Source of the DNA: Rhodocyclaceae bacterium UBA5602
Lineage (GTDB): Bacteria; Pseudomonadota; Gammaproteobacteria; Burkholderiales; Rhodocyclaceae
Assembly: GCA_002424865.1 (NCBI GenBank)
Contig: DILC01000035.1
Span: 876-56,348 of the forward strand
Length of the DNA stretch: 55,473 nt
Direction of reading: 5' to 3'
The position numbers were made by a program, and so were the translations under genes. The notes beneath the pieces were generated by a model. The model was not told where the DNA came from. It searched no databases and was given only the letters and a program-made list of their open reading frames with translations. Positions 34,486-44,129 of the stretch are shown here, one piece after another (the stretch's first letter is position 1; each line of letters opens with the position of its first letter).

Positions 34486-36669
34486 TTATCCTGCTACCTT
34501 GTTATCTTCTGTTGCCGCCTGCAGCCACACGGTGACGACGCCACCGCCGTCCTCGTGATTGGCAAGGCGGATGTCGCCGCCGTGATCGTCAATGATTTTT
34601 TTGGCGATCGCCAAGCCTAAACCTGTGCCCTTGGTTTTGGTGGTCACGTAAGGCTCAAATGCCCGCGCTAAAAGGGAAGGCGAAAAGCCCGGGCCATTAT
34701 CGTGCAGTGTCAGGCGAATGCGTTGCTGTTCCGGCGCGATGTGTACCGTGATGCGTGGCTCGCTGACATGGGCCAGCGCGTCCTGCGCGTTGGAGAACAG
34801 GTTGTGCAGCACTTGGCGCAGTTGGTTGGGGTCGGCGAGCACATACATCGGCGTGTTGGAAAAAGTCGGCACCCCAAGGGGGCTTTCCAGAGACGGGCTC
34901 AAGCCTGCGGGGCGCGCTGGCGAGACGGTGAAGCGGGTTGGGGTGTTGTCATACAAGGCCAGCAGATCGGTCACTAGCGCATATAAATCGACGGTTTGCA
35001 GCTGGGGTGGCGGCGTGCGCGCGTAGTCGCGGAAATCATTGACCATGTTTTTTAGCGCTTCCACCTGCGTGATGATGGTATTCGTTGCGCGATTGAGCAA
35101 GGCGCGCGAGGGCTCATCCAAGGCTGCGCCAAGCTTCATTTGCAAGCGTTCGGCAGAGAGCTGAATGGGCGTGAGCGGGTTTTTTATTTCATGCGCTAAG
35201 CGCTGTGCCACTTCGGCCCAGGCGGCAGCGCGCTGGGCAGAGATCAGGCGCGTGATGTCATCGAACACCACAACAAAGCCACCGCCACCGAGGGCCGGCA
35301 AGGCTTTGCCCCGTAGCAGCAAAATCTGCGGGGCGCGCTCTGCGCTGTCAAGTTCAATCTGCTGCTGCCACTCGGCAGGGTGTTGCTTGAACTGGTCAAG
35401 TATCGTTGCGGCCAGGACTTGATGGCGGGGCCATTGTTCCAGGGTGAATTCTTCAAATGCGGCGAGCTCATCGCGCAAAATCGTGAGCGCTCCGCGGTTG
35501 GCGGCGCGCAAATGAAACTTTGTGCTAAACGCCAACACGCCCGCCGATAAATTACCCAGCACGCTTTCCAGGTAGGCTTGCGCGGCCTGGGTTTTTTCGC
35601 GCTGCAGGTTGGTTTCCGCGCGCGCGTCGCTTAACTGTTGTGTCATTTTGTTGAACGAACGGGTCAGCAGGCCCAACTCATCCGAAGTTTCAATAATGGT
35701 GCGCGGAGTGAAGTCACCGGCAGACACCGCGCGCGTGCCTTCGGCCAGAATCAAGAGCGGTTGCGCCAGGCGATCAGCGAGCAAAAAAGCCAGGGCAATC
35801 GCGGCAAACAAGGCCAGCATGAGCGTGAGCGTCAAGGTGAGGGTGTAAATGCGCTTTAAGCCGCTGCGCCCTAGTTGCAATTCCTGGTAATTGCGATAAC
35901 CCGTTTCGGCATTGCGCGCATTTTGGGCAATGCTGGGCGGGACGCGCTGGGTGAGCTGCAGGATGCGGGGTTCGAGTTCGAGCATATGCGGCGTGCTGGC
36001 AATTACTGGCACGAGCGTGCGAATGACCAGACCATCCGGCGTCTCCCTGACCACGGCCGTGCCACGGCCGCTGCGTGCCCCACGCAGTTCGCTGATGCTG
36101 GGTGTTGTCGGCAATAGCGTATTCATGCCATCGTTGCTGTTGGCCAAAACCTGACCGGATAGGGTCAGCAGTGTGGCCGTACTCGCATTGGTTTGCTCGC
36201 GCAAATTCGCCAGGGTGCGTGACGGTGCTTGGCCTTCGCCCAGGTCAAAAGCCGCGCGACGGCTTTTTTCCAGTAAATCGCCTTGCAGGTTGTCGAGCAC
36301 GCTGCGGCCGAGTTCCAGGCCGCCTTCTAGGGCACGATCGACGCGCACATCAAACCAGGAGTCAATGCTGTTCACAGCAAACTGCATGGAGACGACATAC
36401 ACCAGGACGCCGGGTAAAACGGCCATGACGGCGAGCATGACCAAAAGACGGGCGCGCAGACGGGCGCCAAACACACCGGCTTTAAAGTCGCGCCGCAAGC
36501 GCAGCATTTGCACGCTAATCATGGCCAGCATAGAAAAGGCCGCGATGCCGTTAAGCCCCAGCAGCCATGGGTAGTATTCAGCAAAGAAACTGGTGTTTGC
36601 TGAGGTAAAGGTCAGCAGGAAAAGCAGGATGGCCGCCAGGACAGCGGCCAAAATGAAGGCCATCTTCAT
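34486..36669 (-). CDS. ntrY: NtrY-like membrane sensor histidine kinase
   Basis: A 727-residue kinase. Membrane segments lie near residues 5-27, 34-56 and 74-96, a periplasmic region (to about 270) is closed by another membrane segment (about 277-298), then come HAMP, a PAS-like region and HisKA with the phospho-His at about 493 (LAHEIKNPLTPIQLSAERL). The ATPase N box is LRQVLHNLFSNAQDAL, followed by DNGPGFS and GTGLGLAIAKKII. A 71-bp repeat adds about 24 residues (SPARPAGLSPSLES then PLGVPTFS) between HisKA and the N box, where relatives have a short loop. The start overlaps the upstream stop (ATGA). Confidence 0.93.
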   Translation of the reverse strand: MKMAFILAAVLAAILLFLLTFTSANTSFFAEYYPWLLGLNGIAAFSMLAMISVQMLRLRRDFKAGVFGARLRARLLVMLAVMAVLPGVLVYVVSMQFAVNSIDSWFDVRVDRALEGGLELGRSVLDNLQGDLLEKSRRAAFDLGEGQAPSRTLANLREQTNASTATLLTLSGQVLANSNDGMNTLLPTTPSISELRGARSGRGTAVVRETPDGLVIRTLVPVIASTPHMLELEPRILQLTQRVPPSIAQNARNAETGYRNYQELQLGRSGLKRIYTLTLTLTLMLALFAAIALAFLLADRLAQPLLILAEGTRAVSAGDFTPRTIIETSDELGLLTRSFNKMTQQLSDARAETNLQREKTQAAQAYLESVLGNLSAGVLAFSTKFHLRAANRGALTILRDELAAFEEFTLEQWPRHQVLAATILDQFKQHPAEWQQQIELDSAERAPQILLLRGKALPALGGGGFVVVFDDITRLISAQRAAAWAEVAQRLAHEIKNPLTPIQLSAERLQMKLGAALDEPSRALLNRATNTIITQVEALKNMVNDFRDYARTPPPQLQTVDLYALVTDLLALYDNTPTRFTVSPARPAGLSPSLESPLGVPTFSNTPMYVLADPNQLRQVLHNLFSNAQDALAHVSEPRITVHIAPEQQRIRLTLHDNGPGFSPSLLARAFEPYVTTKTKGTGLGLAIAKKIIDDHGGDIRLANHEDGGGVVTVWLQAATEDNKVAG
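34860..34930 (+). repeat. 71-bp long form of the dispersed element, copy 6 (in ntrY)
   Basis: Begins AAAAAGTCGGC, ends GCTGGCGAGACGG, with about 45 bp between, and is antisense to ntrY. It is 64/71 identical to the copy in dprA and keeps the ntrY frame open. Confidence 0.85.
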
Positions 36670-37367
36670 GGTGTGCCGGTCGGTAAAGGGCTGGGCGCGA
36701 TAAACGACCACTCCATCGTTTTGGCCGCAATCCGCCAGCCGCTATCGGTGATGGCATCAATCTGAAAGGGTTTGGGCAATTGACTTTGGTTGAGCGCCAG
36801 GCGCAGCCGCGCAAGATAGCTTTCGCCCGGTGTCAGGCGTTGCCGATCAACCAGTGGCAGGGCATGGATGCGCGACATGACCCGCAAGGCATCGCTGAGT
36901 TTTTCAAAGCTTTGGTACAAACTGCTGCCATCGGGCGTGGCTTGCGTGACGCGGGCAAGACGATATTGCCTGGTCAAGCTGTGATAACTCAAGCGGTACA
37001 TGAAGCTACGTGTGACGATATGTTCATTCACCCAGTATTTGCGCGGCCGCTCAACAATGACCTCAAAATCGAAATACAGCGGAATTCCGCGCGTGATGAC
37101 ATCCTCCAGGCGGCGGCTGAATTCAATATTGAATTCAGCGCTGAGAGCGTAACCCTCGTCGGTGGCGATGACGCTGGCCTGCTTGGCTTCAATGCCATCA
37201 GCATGAGCCGTGGCGGCAAGGCTGCCCAGTCCCAGGCTGAGCAGCCAAACAGCAACGGGCAATAAAACGGCGCGTAACCTCGCCAGGTTGATAACCAGCC
37301 TGCCCCGTTGCGCGCACTGGCAAGCGGGGTCAGTTTTTTTGCAGCAGCGCGTAAAAAAAGCCGTCAT
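36666..37367 (-). CDS. DUF4390 domain protein
   Basis: About 233 residues. A membrane segment or signal sequence (LLPVAVWLLSLGLGSLAATAHA) is followed by an exported domain with VTRGIPLYFDFEV-like residues and RQYRLARVTQATPDGSSLYQSFEKLSDAL, characteristic of DUF4390. It lies between rsmB and ntrY as in many betaproteobacteria, suggesting an envelope role linked to NtrYX. The start is uncertain: the ATG at 37367 overlaps rsmB by 38 bp, and no ATG lies between the rsmB stop and the hydrophobic segment. Confidence 0.82.
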   Translation of the reverse strand: MTAFFTRCCKKTDPACQCAQRGRLVINLARLRAVLLPVAVWLLSLGLGSLAATAHADGIEAKQASVIATDEGYALSAEFNIEFSRRLEDVITRGIPLYFDFEVIVERPRKYWVNEHIVTRSFMYRLSYHSLTRQYRLARVTQATPDGSSLYQSFEKLSDALRVMSRIHALPLVDRQRLTPGESYLARLRLALNQSQLPKPFQIDAITDSGWRIAAKTMEWSFIAPSPLPTGTP

Positions 37368-38655
37368 GGTCGGCATTGGGTAAAAGTTGCTCAAAAGGCG
37401 CGGCGTTAATGGGCAGGCGCTGGGCATCGGCATGGCGGCCGATAAACGCCGCGATTTGCGCATCGTTTTCAGCATTGAAAACAGAGCACGTGGCATAAAG
37501 CATCTTGCCGCCTGGGGCAAGCGTTGGCCATAGCGCATCAATAATGCGTGCCTGGGCGCGGGTAAAGCGGTCAATATCGGTGGGGCGGCGCAGCCATTTG
37601 GCATCGGGATGGCGGCGCACTACACCGGAAGCTGTGCACGGCACATCGGCCAGGATGCGCTCAAACGGCTGGCCATCCCACCAGGTGTCGGGCAGGGCGG
37701 CATCTCCGGTGCGGATGGCTACCCGTTCCGAATGCAGTCCCAAACGCGTGAAATTATCCGCAATGAGGGTGGCGCGCGCGGGGTCTGAGTCGAGCGCGAG
37801 CAAGGAGATGTCGGCGAGTTCGAGCAAATGCGCCGCTTTCCCGCCGGGCGCGGCGCAAGCGTCCAGCACGCGCTGCCCCGGGGCAATCTCCAAAAGCTGT
37901 GCGGCACGCTGCGCGCCTGCGTCCTGTACGGAACACAGGCCTTGGGCAAAACCGGGAATCTGCGCCACAGGCACGGGTTTATCCAGCCGCCATCCAAGCT
38001 CACCCACGGCTTGGGCAGCAAGACCTTGCTTTGTGAGTTGCGTGAAAAAGTCGGCGCTGGTGGTACGGCGCCGATTGACGCGCAAGGTCATCGGCGGATG
38101 GGTGTTACCGGCGGCAAGGATCGCTTGCCAGTGCTGTGGATGGTCTTTCTTGATGCGCGTAATCCACCATGCCGGATGTTGAAAGTTTGCGACGGGATTG
38201 GTCTTGGCACGCGAGAGCAAATCATTTTGCTGGCGTAAAAAATTTCGCAGCACACCATTGACCAAGCCTTTGAAGTTTCCCGCAGCAATGCCCGCGGCGG
38301 CAGTGACGGCTTGATCCACAATCACATAGGCTTGTTCAGGACGGGCTTCCAGGCGTGCTAACGCGACGAGCAACAGGCAGCGTATCTGCACGTCCGAGAC
38401 CGGTTTGGCCATGAGCTGGGCGAGAAAAAAATCCCCGCGCCCAAAGCTGCGCAGGGTGGCATAAGCCAAGTCCATGACTGCAGGGCGTAACGCGCTGCCG
38501 AGCGCGCCACTGGGCAGTGTGTCGGCGAGTGCGGCGTCCAGCGTGCGGCCAGAGAGCACGGCCAAGATCAAATTTGCTGCGCCTGAAAAGGCTGGCGCCA
38601 ATGCCGCTGAGGTGTGCGCTGGGGCGGGTGTCGATAGGGTTGAAGATGGGTTCAC
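37330..38655 (-). CDS. rsmB: 16S rRNA (cytosine967-C5)-methyltransferase
   Basis: A 441-residue enzyme with an N-terminal NusB-like RNA-binding domain (to about 150) and a Rossmann methyltransferase domain. SAM site VLDACAAPGGKAAHLLEL, motif IV DVPCTASG and catalytic Cys in YATCSVFNAEND are visible. It is the first gene of the rsmB-DUF4390-ntrY-ntrX run. A dispersed-element copy lies antisense at residues about 196-204. Confidence 0.96.
   Translation of the reverse strand: MNPSSTLSTPAPAHTSAALAPAFSGAANLILAVLSGRTLDAALADTLPSGALGSALRPAVMDLAYATLRSFGRGDFFLAQLMAKPVSDVQIRCLLLVALARLEARPEQAYVIVDQAVTAAAGIAAGNFKGLVNGVLRNFLRQQNDLLSRAKTNPVANFQHPAWWITRIKKDHPQHWQAILAAGNTHPPMTLRVNRRRTTSADFFTQLTKQGLAAQAVGELGWRLDKPVPVAQIPGFAQGLCSVQDAGAQRAAQLLEIAPGQRVLDACAAPGGKAAHLLELADISLLALDSDPARATLIADNFTRLGLHSERVAIRTGDAALPDTWWDGQPFERILADVPCTASGVVRRHPDAKWLRRPTDIDRFTRAQARIIDALWPTLAPGGKMLYATCSVFNAENDAQIAAFIGRHADAQRLPINAAPFEQLLPNADHDGFFYALLQKN
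38046..38070 (+). repeat. dispersed 25-bp element, copy 7 (in rsmB)
   Basis: Plus-strand match of 22/25, antisense to rsmB, which reads RRRTTSADFF here, the same antisense frame as in ubiJ. Confidence 0.65.
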
Positions 38656-38888
38656 AGCGGGCAGGCAAGGGTATAGGTAATAAAATGAGCGACGTGATTT
38701 TATGCCGCTAGTCTACCCCGCCTGGCGGGATGCTTGGTTTTCTCTTGGTTTTCTTTTTGCTACCGCCACCTGCCATCTGGTTTAACGTGAAAGGCCTGGG
38801 CAAACGCTGTGCCATCACCGGGCGCAGCGCGCCGGATAAAAGCCCCCCGCGAGGGGCGAGGCGGGGCGGCCCATCGGCGCTCTGTGCG
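38656..38888. other. GC-rich gap rsmB-htpX
   Basis: No convincing gene. A hairpin CCCGC-CTG-GCGGG lies near 38718, and a C/G-rich run (CCCCCCGCGAGGGG) near 38845 could act as the htpX terminator or an RNA structure. Confidence 0.4.
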
Positions 38889-39731
38889 TTAGTCCATGGC
38901 GCGTAAGCGCGCCATGCGCTCCTCAGTGCTGGGGTGGGTGGCAAACAAGCCGCGCAGACCGCCGCCAGAGAGCGGGTTCATTATCATCATTTGCGCGGTT
39001 TCAGGGTGCGCGTCAGCCGTCGCCATCGCAATGCCGCGCGCATAAGCGTCAATTTTGCCGAGCGCATCGGCTAGCGCGCGCGGCTCGCCGGAAATCGCTG
39101 CGCCGCCGCGATCGGCTTCAAATTCACGCGCGCGGGAAATCGCCATTTGGATCAAGCTTGCGGCCAGCGGGGCGAGAATCATCACCAGAATGCCGACGAA
39201 GGGGTTGCTGGAGCGGCCATTTTCACCCCGCCCCCCAAAGAACATGGCAAAGTTGGCTAGCATGGAAATCGCACCGGCCATGGTGGCGCTGATGGTGGAA
39301 ATCAAGATATCGCGATGTTTCACGTGCGCTAATTCATGCGCCATCACGCCCCGCAACTCACGCGCGGAGAGCATTTGCACAATGCCGGTAGTTGCCGCTA
39401 CTGCGGCATGTTCCGGGTTGCGACCGGTGGCAAAGGCATTGGGCTGGGCTTCGTCGATCAGATAAACTCTCGGCATGGGCAGTCCAGCACGCGCGGCGAG
39501 TTCTTTGACCATGTTGTACAAATAAGGCGAACTCGTTTCATCGACTTCCTGCGCGTTGTACATGCGCAGCACCATTTTGTCGGAAAACCAGTAGGCAAAA
39601 ACATTCATCCCGCCGCCCACTACGAGCGCCAACAGCATGCCCTGCGCGCCGCCCAGCGCTGCGCCTATGACGCCGAACAAGGCCAGAATACCGGCCATCA
39701 GAATGGAAGTTTTCAACCAGTTACCGAACAT
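38889..39731 (-). CDS. htpX: membrane zinc metalloprotease HtpX
   Basis: A 280-residue M48-family protease of the inner membrane that degrades damaged membrane proteins. Two N-terminal membrane segments are followed by the catalytic HELAHVKHRD, two further membrane segments and the Glu ligand in AREFEADRGGA. Length and layout match HtpX. It is probably monocistronic. Confidence 0.95.
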   Translation of the reverse strand: MFGNWLKTSILMAGILALFGVIGAALGGAQGMLLALVVGGGMNVFAYWFSDKMVLRMYNAQEVDETSSPYLYNMVKELAARAGLPMPRVYLIDEAQPNAFATGRNPEHAAVAATTGIVQMLSARELRGVMAHELAHVKHRDILISTISATMAGAISMLANFAMFFGGRGENGRSSNPFVGILVMILAPLAASLIQMAISRAREFEADRGGAAISGEPRALADALGKIDAYARGIAMATADAHPETAQMMIMNPLSGGGLRGLFATHPSTEERMARLRAMD

Positions 39732-40007
39732 GCTGTTGCTCCTGTGATCAAAATAAGATGTAGCGAACTACGTTTAACTGCTTTTCTTAGATGGGGTTGT
39801 TGCAAGAAAATTCAATCCGGATGCAGTGCTGCCGGGACCAATTTGTTTGGTTGCCGTCCTGTAGCCACTTCATAAGCAGGGCTTTGCCTTGGCCTATTCG
39901 CGCTACCATGCAGCCCGCGGATATTAACGGGATCACGGGGCAATGTCTGCGCAAGCGGCCTGGCGCTGTTTTTATCAACATAAATAGTTATTTGCGAGGA
40001 TGGTCAG

Positions 40008-40586
40008 ATGTCATTTATTTTTCAATCATTAGGCAGGACCCTGCTAGCGGGCGTCATCATTCTGGCTTTGCTGCTGTTTTTTGTCGGCAACGGGCTGACC
40101 AATGGGGCAGCGCACGTGGTCGGCATGCGCTGGTTGCACGTGGTTTGCGGCATGATGTGGGTGGGCTTGTTGTGGTATTTCAATTTTGTGCAAATCCCCG
40201 CTATGCCCAAAATCCCGGATGAACAAAAGCCGGCCATCAGTCAAGTGATCGCGCCGGCTGCCTTGTTTTGGTTCCGCTGGTCGGCGCTGGCCACGGTGGT
40301 GACAGGTTTATCGGTTGCGCAAGCGAATCATTATCTGGTGCAGGCGCTCACCTTGACCGGGTCTGTACGCACCATTGGCATTGGCATGTGGCTGGCGCTC
40401 GTGATGGCGTTCAACGTGTGGTTCATTATCTGGCCGAACCAGAAAAAAGCGCTCGGTATGGTGGTGGTTGATGCCGTAGAAAAAGCCAAAGCCGCGCGCA
40501 TGGCGATGCTGACTTCACGCTTTAACACGATGCTCTCGGTTGCGATGCTGTACTGCATGGTGGCGCAACAAAACGGCGGCTTGTAG
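40008..40586 (+). CDS. PuuD-like membrane protein (urate oxidase N-terminal/CopD-like)
   Basis: A 192-residue protein with about five membrane segments. The conserved RWLHVVCGMMWVGLLWYFNFVQIP and FWFRWSALATVVTGL match the short membrane proteins annotated as PuuD-like, which lack the cytochrome c tail of true urate hydroxylase. The His residues could bind haem. The substrate is unknown and a role in urate oxidation should not be assumed. It stands alone between leftward genes. Confidence 0.75.
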   Translation: MSFIFQSLGRTLLAGVIILALLLFFVGNGLTNGAAHVVGMRWLHVVCGMMWVGLLWYFNFVQIPAMPKIPDEQKPAISQVIAPAALFWFRWSALATVVTGLSVAQANHYLVQALTLTGSVRTIGIGMWLALVMAFNVWFIIWPNQKKALGMVVVDAVEKAKAARMAMLTSRFNTMLSVAMLYCMVAQQNGGL

Positions 40587-40815
40587 ATATTCGCATCGGC
40601 GATGACCAAGGGTAGTCCAGGCAATTCATCCTTGGCCGTTGCCTAAATGGTGCCTGATCTTGCCCCCCCATTTGCCGGAAATTTCAAATTCAAGCCTGAC
40701 GGGCACCCCTATCCTGGTATGTCAGGGACTTAAAGTTCCGGGGGGATGCTTATATGATCCTTGGGCTACGGTGTCACAGAGAGAGCCGAAGAGAGCCGAT
40801 TGATTCTGCTTTGGC

Positions 40816-42966
40816 TCAACCTCGACCCAGTTGCGGCATGGGCAGGCCGAAGTGAAATCCTTGCACGTAGTCGATACCCATATGCTGCAGCGCCTTGAGA
40901 ACCTCTGCATTTTCGACAAACTCGGCCACGGTCTTGATGCCGATATCCTGGCACAGCCGTGACAGGTTCCGCACCAGCGCGTAATCCACCTTCGAATTGA
41001 GAATGTTGCGCACGAAGGCGCCGTCTATCTTGACGAAATCGAAGTGCAGTTCACGCAAGTAGTGGAATGAGTTGTAGCCGCTGCCAAAATCATCCAGCGC
41101 AAAGGAAAAGCCTTTTTCGCGCAGCTTGGTCAGGAACTTGCGCATGTTGGTCATGTCGCTGATGGCATCGCGCTCGAGAATTTCAAACACAATGAGATGC
41201 GGTGGAATAGTGAGTTCCTCGCACAGCTCTTCGGCATAGCCCAGGATGTTGCGGCCCTGAATTTCCTGTGCCGAAAGATTGACGAATAAACGGGTGGGTT
41301 TTTCCACGCTTTGAATGTGTTTCGCCAGCGCCCCAAAGCCTTTGTGGATCATGGCACGGTCAAGTTCGCGCCCCATGCCATATTTTTCCAGCGCTTCGAT
41401 GAATACGCCAGCGGAAATCGTCTCGCCGTTAGGTTCAATAAGGCGCGCCAGCGTCTCGTGGGCGAAAAGCGCGCCGGTTTTGCAATCGAGAATGGGATGA
41501 AAGTAGGGAATGATGCGGTCTTCTGCCAGCGCAGTGCGCAGCTTTTCGGCATATTCCCGGGTATTGCGGTTGCTCTGCACCTTCGAGACATCGAGATCCT
41601 TGCTTGAACAGACCCCATCCTTGCCTAAGTCCTTGGCCCGGTAGACGGCAATATCGACGTTGGCCAGGAGGTCTTCGGGGTTTTCGCCATCGCCGGGAAA
41701 AGTGGCCACACCAATGGAAATGGTCAAATGGAAAGTGCGTCCATCGGGCAGCGAAAATACCCGCTCGCGCAAGGCTTTGCCTAGTGACTGGGCCGCAATG
41801 ACGCCACCTGCCTGCGGCGTTTCCGAAAGCAGCAGCATGAACTCGTCGCCACCGATGCGTGTCGCCAGATCGCCCTTGCGGACATGCGCCTGCAAAATCT
41901 CAGCTACGCCGCGCAAGGTTTCATCCCCGACCGGATGGCCATAGGAGTCGTTGATGTCCTTGAAGTCGTCGAGATCAATCAGCAGCAGGCAAAAATCATG
42001 CTTGTGCCGTTCCGAGCGGCCGATTTCATATTCCAGCATCTGGTTGAAATAACGCCGGTTGTAAAGCCCGGTGAGCGGATCGTGCATTGAGTAATACTCA
42101 AGCTCGGCCAGGGTGCGCGAGAGTGCCTTGGAAGACCCGACTACCATCACCATGACGGCCAGGATGGAACGGATGACGCTTTCCTCCTGAACCGTCAAGC
42201 CCGAGGCAGAAGCGAAGGCGGCGCCAAGGATGCCGGCCAGTCCTGGTTCCATCCCGGGTACAGCCACGGTGAGCAGGCGAATGTCCTCCATGGCGCAACT
42301 GGCCTCGCCACTGCCTACTTCATATTCAGCAATGTCCAGCGGCGCGTCGGACGGCAGTCCCAGGGTAGCGAGCATCTGCTGGGAAAGCTTGCGGCGTGCG
42401 GCTTCTTTGAGATCTTCGGCATAATGCCCGCGGTAATAAAGATGCAAGGCAAGGCCATTTTCCTCAACGAAAGCGATGAAGAAAAAGTTGAACGGGAAAA
42501 TGGCATGAAAATCGAGCAGGATTTCCTGTACGAACTCCTGCCATTGGGTCACGTTCTCGTGTGACAAAATGATGCGTTCGAGCACTTGCCGTTGCCGATC
42601 AAGCAGGTTTTTTTCGATCAGCGTTTCGGCCAGGTCGTCGATGGTCGTTGAAAACTCTTGCATTGTGGCGCGGATCAGATCAGCCTTGTGCTGCCGCTGC
42701 CGGTGGCGTTCTGCAGACAGGAGGGACAAAGTCGAATCGAGGCGCTGGCAAGTTGAGACGATCTCGTCGAGCCCCGCTACCAGCGCTTGTGGTCCGCCTT
42801 GGGAGATCAAGCCATGCAGTTGCGCAATGATGTCACGATGCGTCGCCATGCTCAGTTCGGCTACGCCATCGCTGAAAGTCTGGGTACGGATCTGGCTCTC
42901 CAGCAGAGCCGCCATGCGCTCCATGACACGGATGCGCGCCGCCTCCAGGTTGGTGTCAGGCTGCAT
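40816..42966 (-). CDS. GAF-like sensor with GGDEF and EAL domains (c-di-GMP turnover)
   Basis: A 716-residue cytoplasmic protein. Residues 1-135 are helical, 140-285 look GAF-like, 290-450 are GGDEF and 470-716 EAL. The cyclase motif GGDEF (372-376) is intact, and an RxxD inhibitory site (363-366) lies five residues before it. In the EAL domain the motif reads ETL (504-506), but N563, E595, D625, D626, K647, E682 and Q702 are present, so phosphodiesterase activity is plausible. The start at 42966 is five bases from the ODP-like gene stop, so the two are one transcript and probably one pathway. Confidence 0.92.
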   Translation of the reverse strand: MQPDTNLEAARIRVMERMAALLESQIRTQTFSDGVAELSMATHRDIIAQLHGLISQGGPQALVAGLDEIVSTCQRLDSTLSLLSAERHRQRQHKADLIRATMQEFSTTIDDLAETLIEKNLLDRQRQVLERIILSHENVTQWQEFVQEILLDFHAIFPFNFFFIAFVEENGLALHLYYRGHYAEDLKEAARRKLSQQMLATLGLPSDAPLDIAEYEVGSGEASCAMEDIRLLTVAVPGMEPGLAGILGAAFASASGLTVQEESVIRSILAVMVMVVGSSKALSRTLAELEYYSMHDPLTGLYNRRYFNQMLEYEIGRSERHKHDFCLLLIDLDDFKDINDSYGHPVGDETLRGVAEILQAHVRKGDLATRIGGDEFMLLLSETPQAGGVIAAQSLGKALRERVFSLPDGRTFHLTISIGVATFPGDGENPEDLLANVDIAVYRAKDLGKDGVCSSKDLDVSKVQSNRNTREYAEKLRTALAEDRIIPYFHPILDCKTGALFAHETLARLIEPNGETISAGVFIEALEKYGMGRELDRAMIHKGFGALAKHIQSVEKPTRLFVNLSAQEIQGRNILGYAEELCEELTIPPHLIVFEILERDAISDMTNMRKFLTKLREKGFSFALDDFGSGYNSFHYLRELHFDFVKIDGAFVRNILNSKVDYALVRNLSRLCQDIGIKTVAEFVENAEVLKALQHMGIDYVQGFHFGLPMPQLGRG

Positions 42967-42971
42967 GGTGC

Positions 42972-43748
42972 TTAACCTTGTAACAGCGAGGTGAAGCGGC
43001 CACCGCTTTGCATGAGGTCCACGCCGCACTGCAAGCCGCGCAGCCAGGCGAGAAAGTCCGCTACCGCCGCGCCGCGATAAACCGGACCATGCTGTGGCGC
43101 CAGCATGTCGATCTCTAATCCGGCGATGGTTTCCAGCCAGCATTGGATCGCCCGGTTGGAAACCATGTAGCGGCGGTGAAAGCCTTCGATGAAGGGCAGG
43201 TGTGCGGCAAAATCATCGACAAAAGCGTCATCTTTTTCGGGCGGCAGCATGGCCGCGCCAATATCGCCGGTAAACAGGATTCTGGCGACCGGGTCATAGA
43301 CGTTGATTTGCCCTTCCGAATGCAGAAAATGGGCGGGCACGATCTTGAGATGCAACCCCGGCGCGGGTTCAACGTCCATGCCTTCATCGGGCACGCCGAT
43401 GAAGCGGGACGCATCCCTCAGGCCGTAATGAGGTACAAAGCGGGTCCATAAGCGCGAAATGTAGGCTGGCGCATCGGTGAGTTCAAACCAGGTCGCCAAA
43501 CCGCCAATGATGTCCGGATCCTGGTGCGAGAGGATAAAGGCGCAGATTTTGTCAGGGGTGGTGTAGCGCAGCATTTCAGCAAGTACTCTAGGCATGACGC
43601 CAAAGCCGCCCGGATCAAGCAACACACCGACATCGCCGTGCATGACGAGATATTGGTTGGAGCGAATGCCGGTTTCTTCGCCAGCGTCGCTCTCGTTGAG
43701 CAATATGAACTTGTGATTTGCTGCGTCAAACAACCTGATGTTGCGCAT
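42972..43748 (-). CDS. oxygen-binding di-iron (ODP-like) metallo-beta-lactamase-fold protein
   Basis: A 258-residue protein with the flavodiiron-type lactamase fold but no flavodoxin domain. Putative metal ligands are H75, D77 and D79 (SHQDPDIIGG), H143 (HFLHSEG), D162 (TGDIG) and H220 (PQHGPVY), the pattern of ODP sensors, in which a di-iron centre binds oxygen reversibly. It lies directly upstream of the GGDEF-EAL gene, so a sensor role for c-di-GMP control is inferred. A flavodiiron-like NO or O2 reductase fragment is the alternative. Confidence 0.85.
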   Translation of the reverse strand: MRNIRLFDAANHKFILLNESDAGEETGIRSNQYLVMHGDVGVLLDPGGFGVMPRVLAEMLRYTTPDKICAFILSHQDPDIIGGLATWFELTDAPAYISRLWTRFVPHYGLRDASRFIGVPDEGMDVEPAPGLHLKIVPAHFLHSEGQINVYDPVARILFTGDIGAAMLPPEKDDAFVDDFAAHLPFIEGFHRRYMVSNRAIQCWLETIAGLEIDMLAPQHGPVYRGAAVADFLAWLRGLQCGVDLMQSGGRFTSLLQG

Positions 43749-43990
43749 TGTTCCCCCCTTCTTTTTGGTTAGTGGTTCCGGCGATCGGATGGCAACGGGT
43801 GTGGCAAGGGCATTGCATCACTCGGCTTGTGCGGCGGTCGCGCTTGTCAATATGGTTAACGCTTGCTACGGCATTGCTTCAGGAATTCACTGTCTCGTCA
43901 TTGTCCAGGCGCTGATGATCCATCCACAGGCTCAGCGTATGGTTTTCTTCGCCAAAGCTCCCATTGTCATAGGGTGGCCGCTTGCGCCAT

Positions 43991-44004
43991 TTGATTTAAG
44001 TCAA
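43991..44004. promoter_or_regulatory. Fnr/Dnr-type operator upstream of hcp
   Basis: TTGAT, TTAA, GTCAA matches the Crp/Fnr-family palindrome TTGAT-N4-ATCAA at 9 of 10 positions. It fits anaerobic or NO-responsive activation of hcp by the Crp/Fnr gene located downstream. Confidence 0.75.
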
Positions 44005-44104
44005 CCCGGGGCGGGATATTGAAGTTTTGACAGAAATTTTTTGAATGCGCCACACGGCTTGTGAAATTCTTTTTCCTGGCAAGGCCAGGGTCTGGAATCC
44101 GTAG

Positions 44105-44129
44105 AAAAGTCGGCGTTGGTGATACGGCG
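44105..44129 (+). repeat. dispersed 25-bp element, copy 8 (hcp leader)
   Basis: Plus-strand match of 22/25; the only copy outside a protein gene. Confidence 0.65.

Noticed and set aside
38708..38944. 78-codon minus-strand open frame in the rsmB-htpX gap
   Set aside because: Arg/Pro-rich translation typical of GC-rich non-coding DNA, overlaps the htpX end and shows no family similarity that I recognise.
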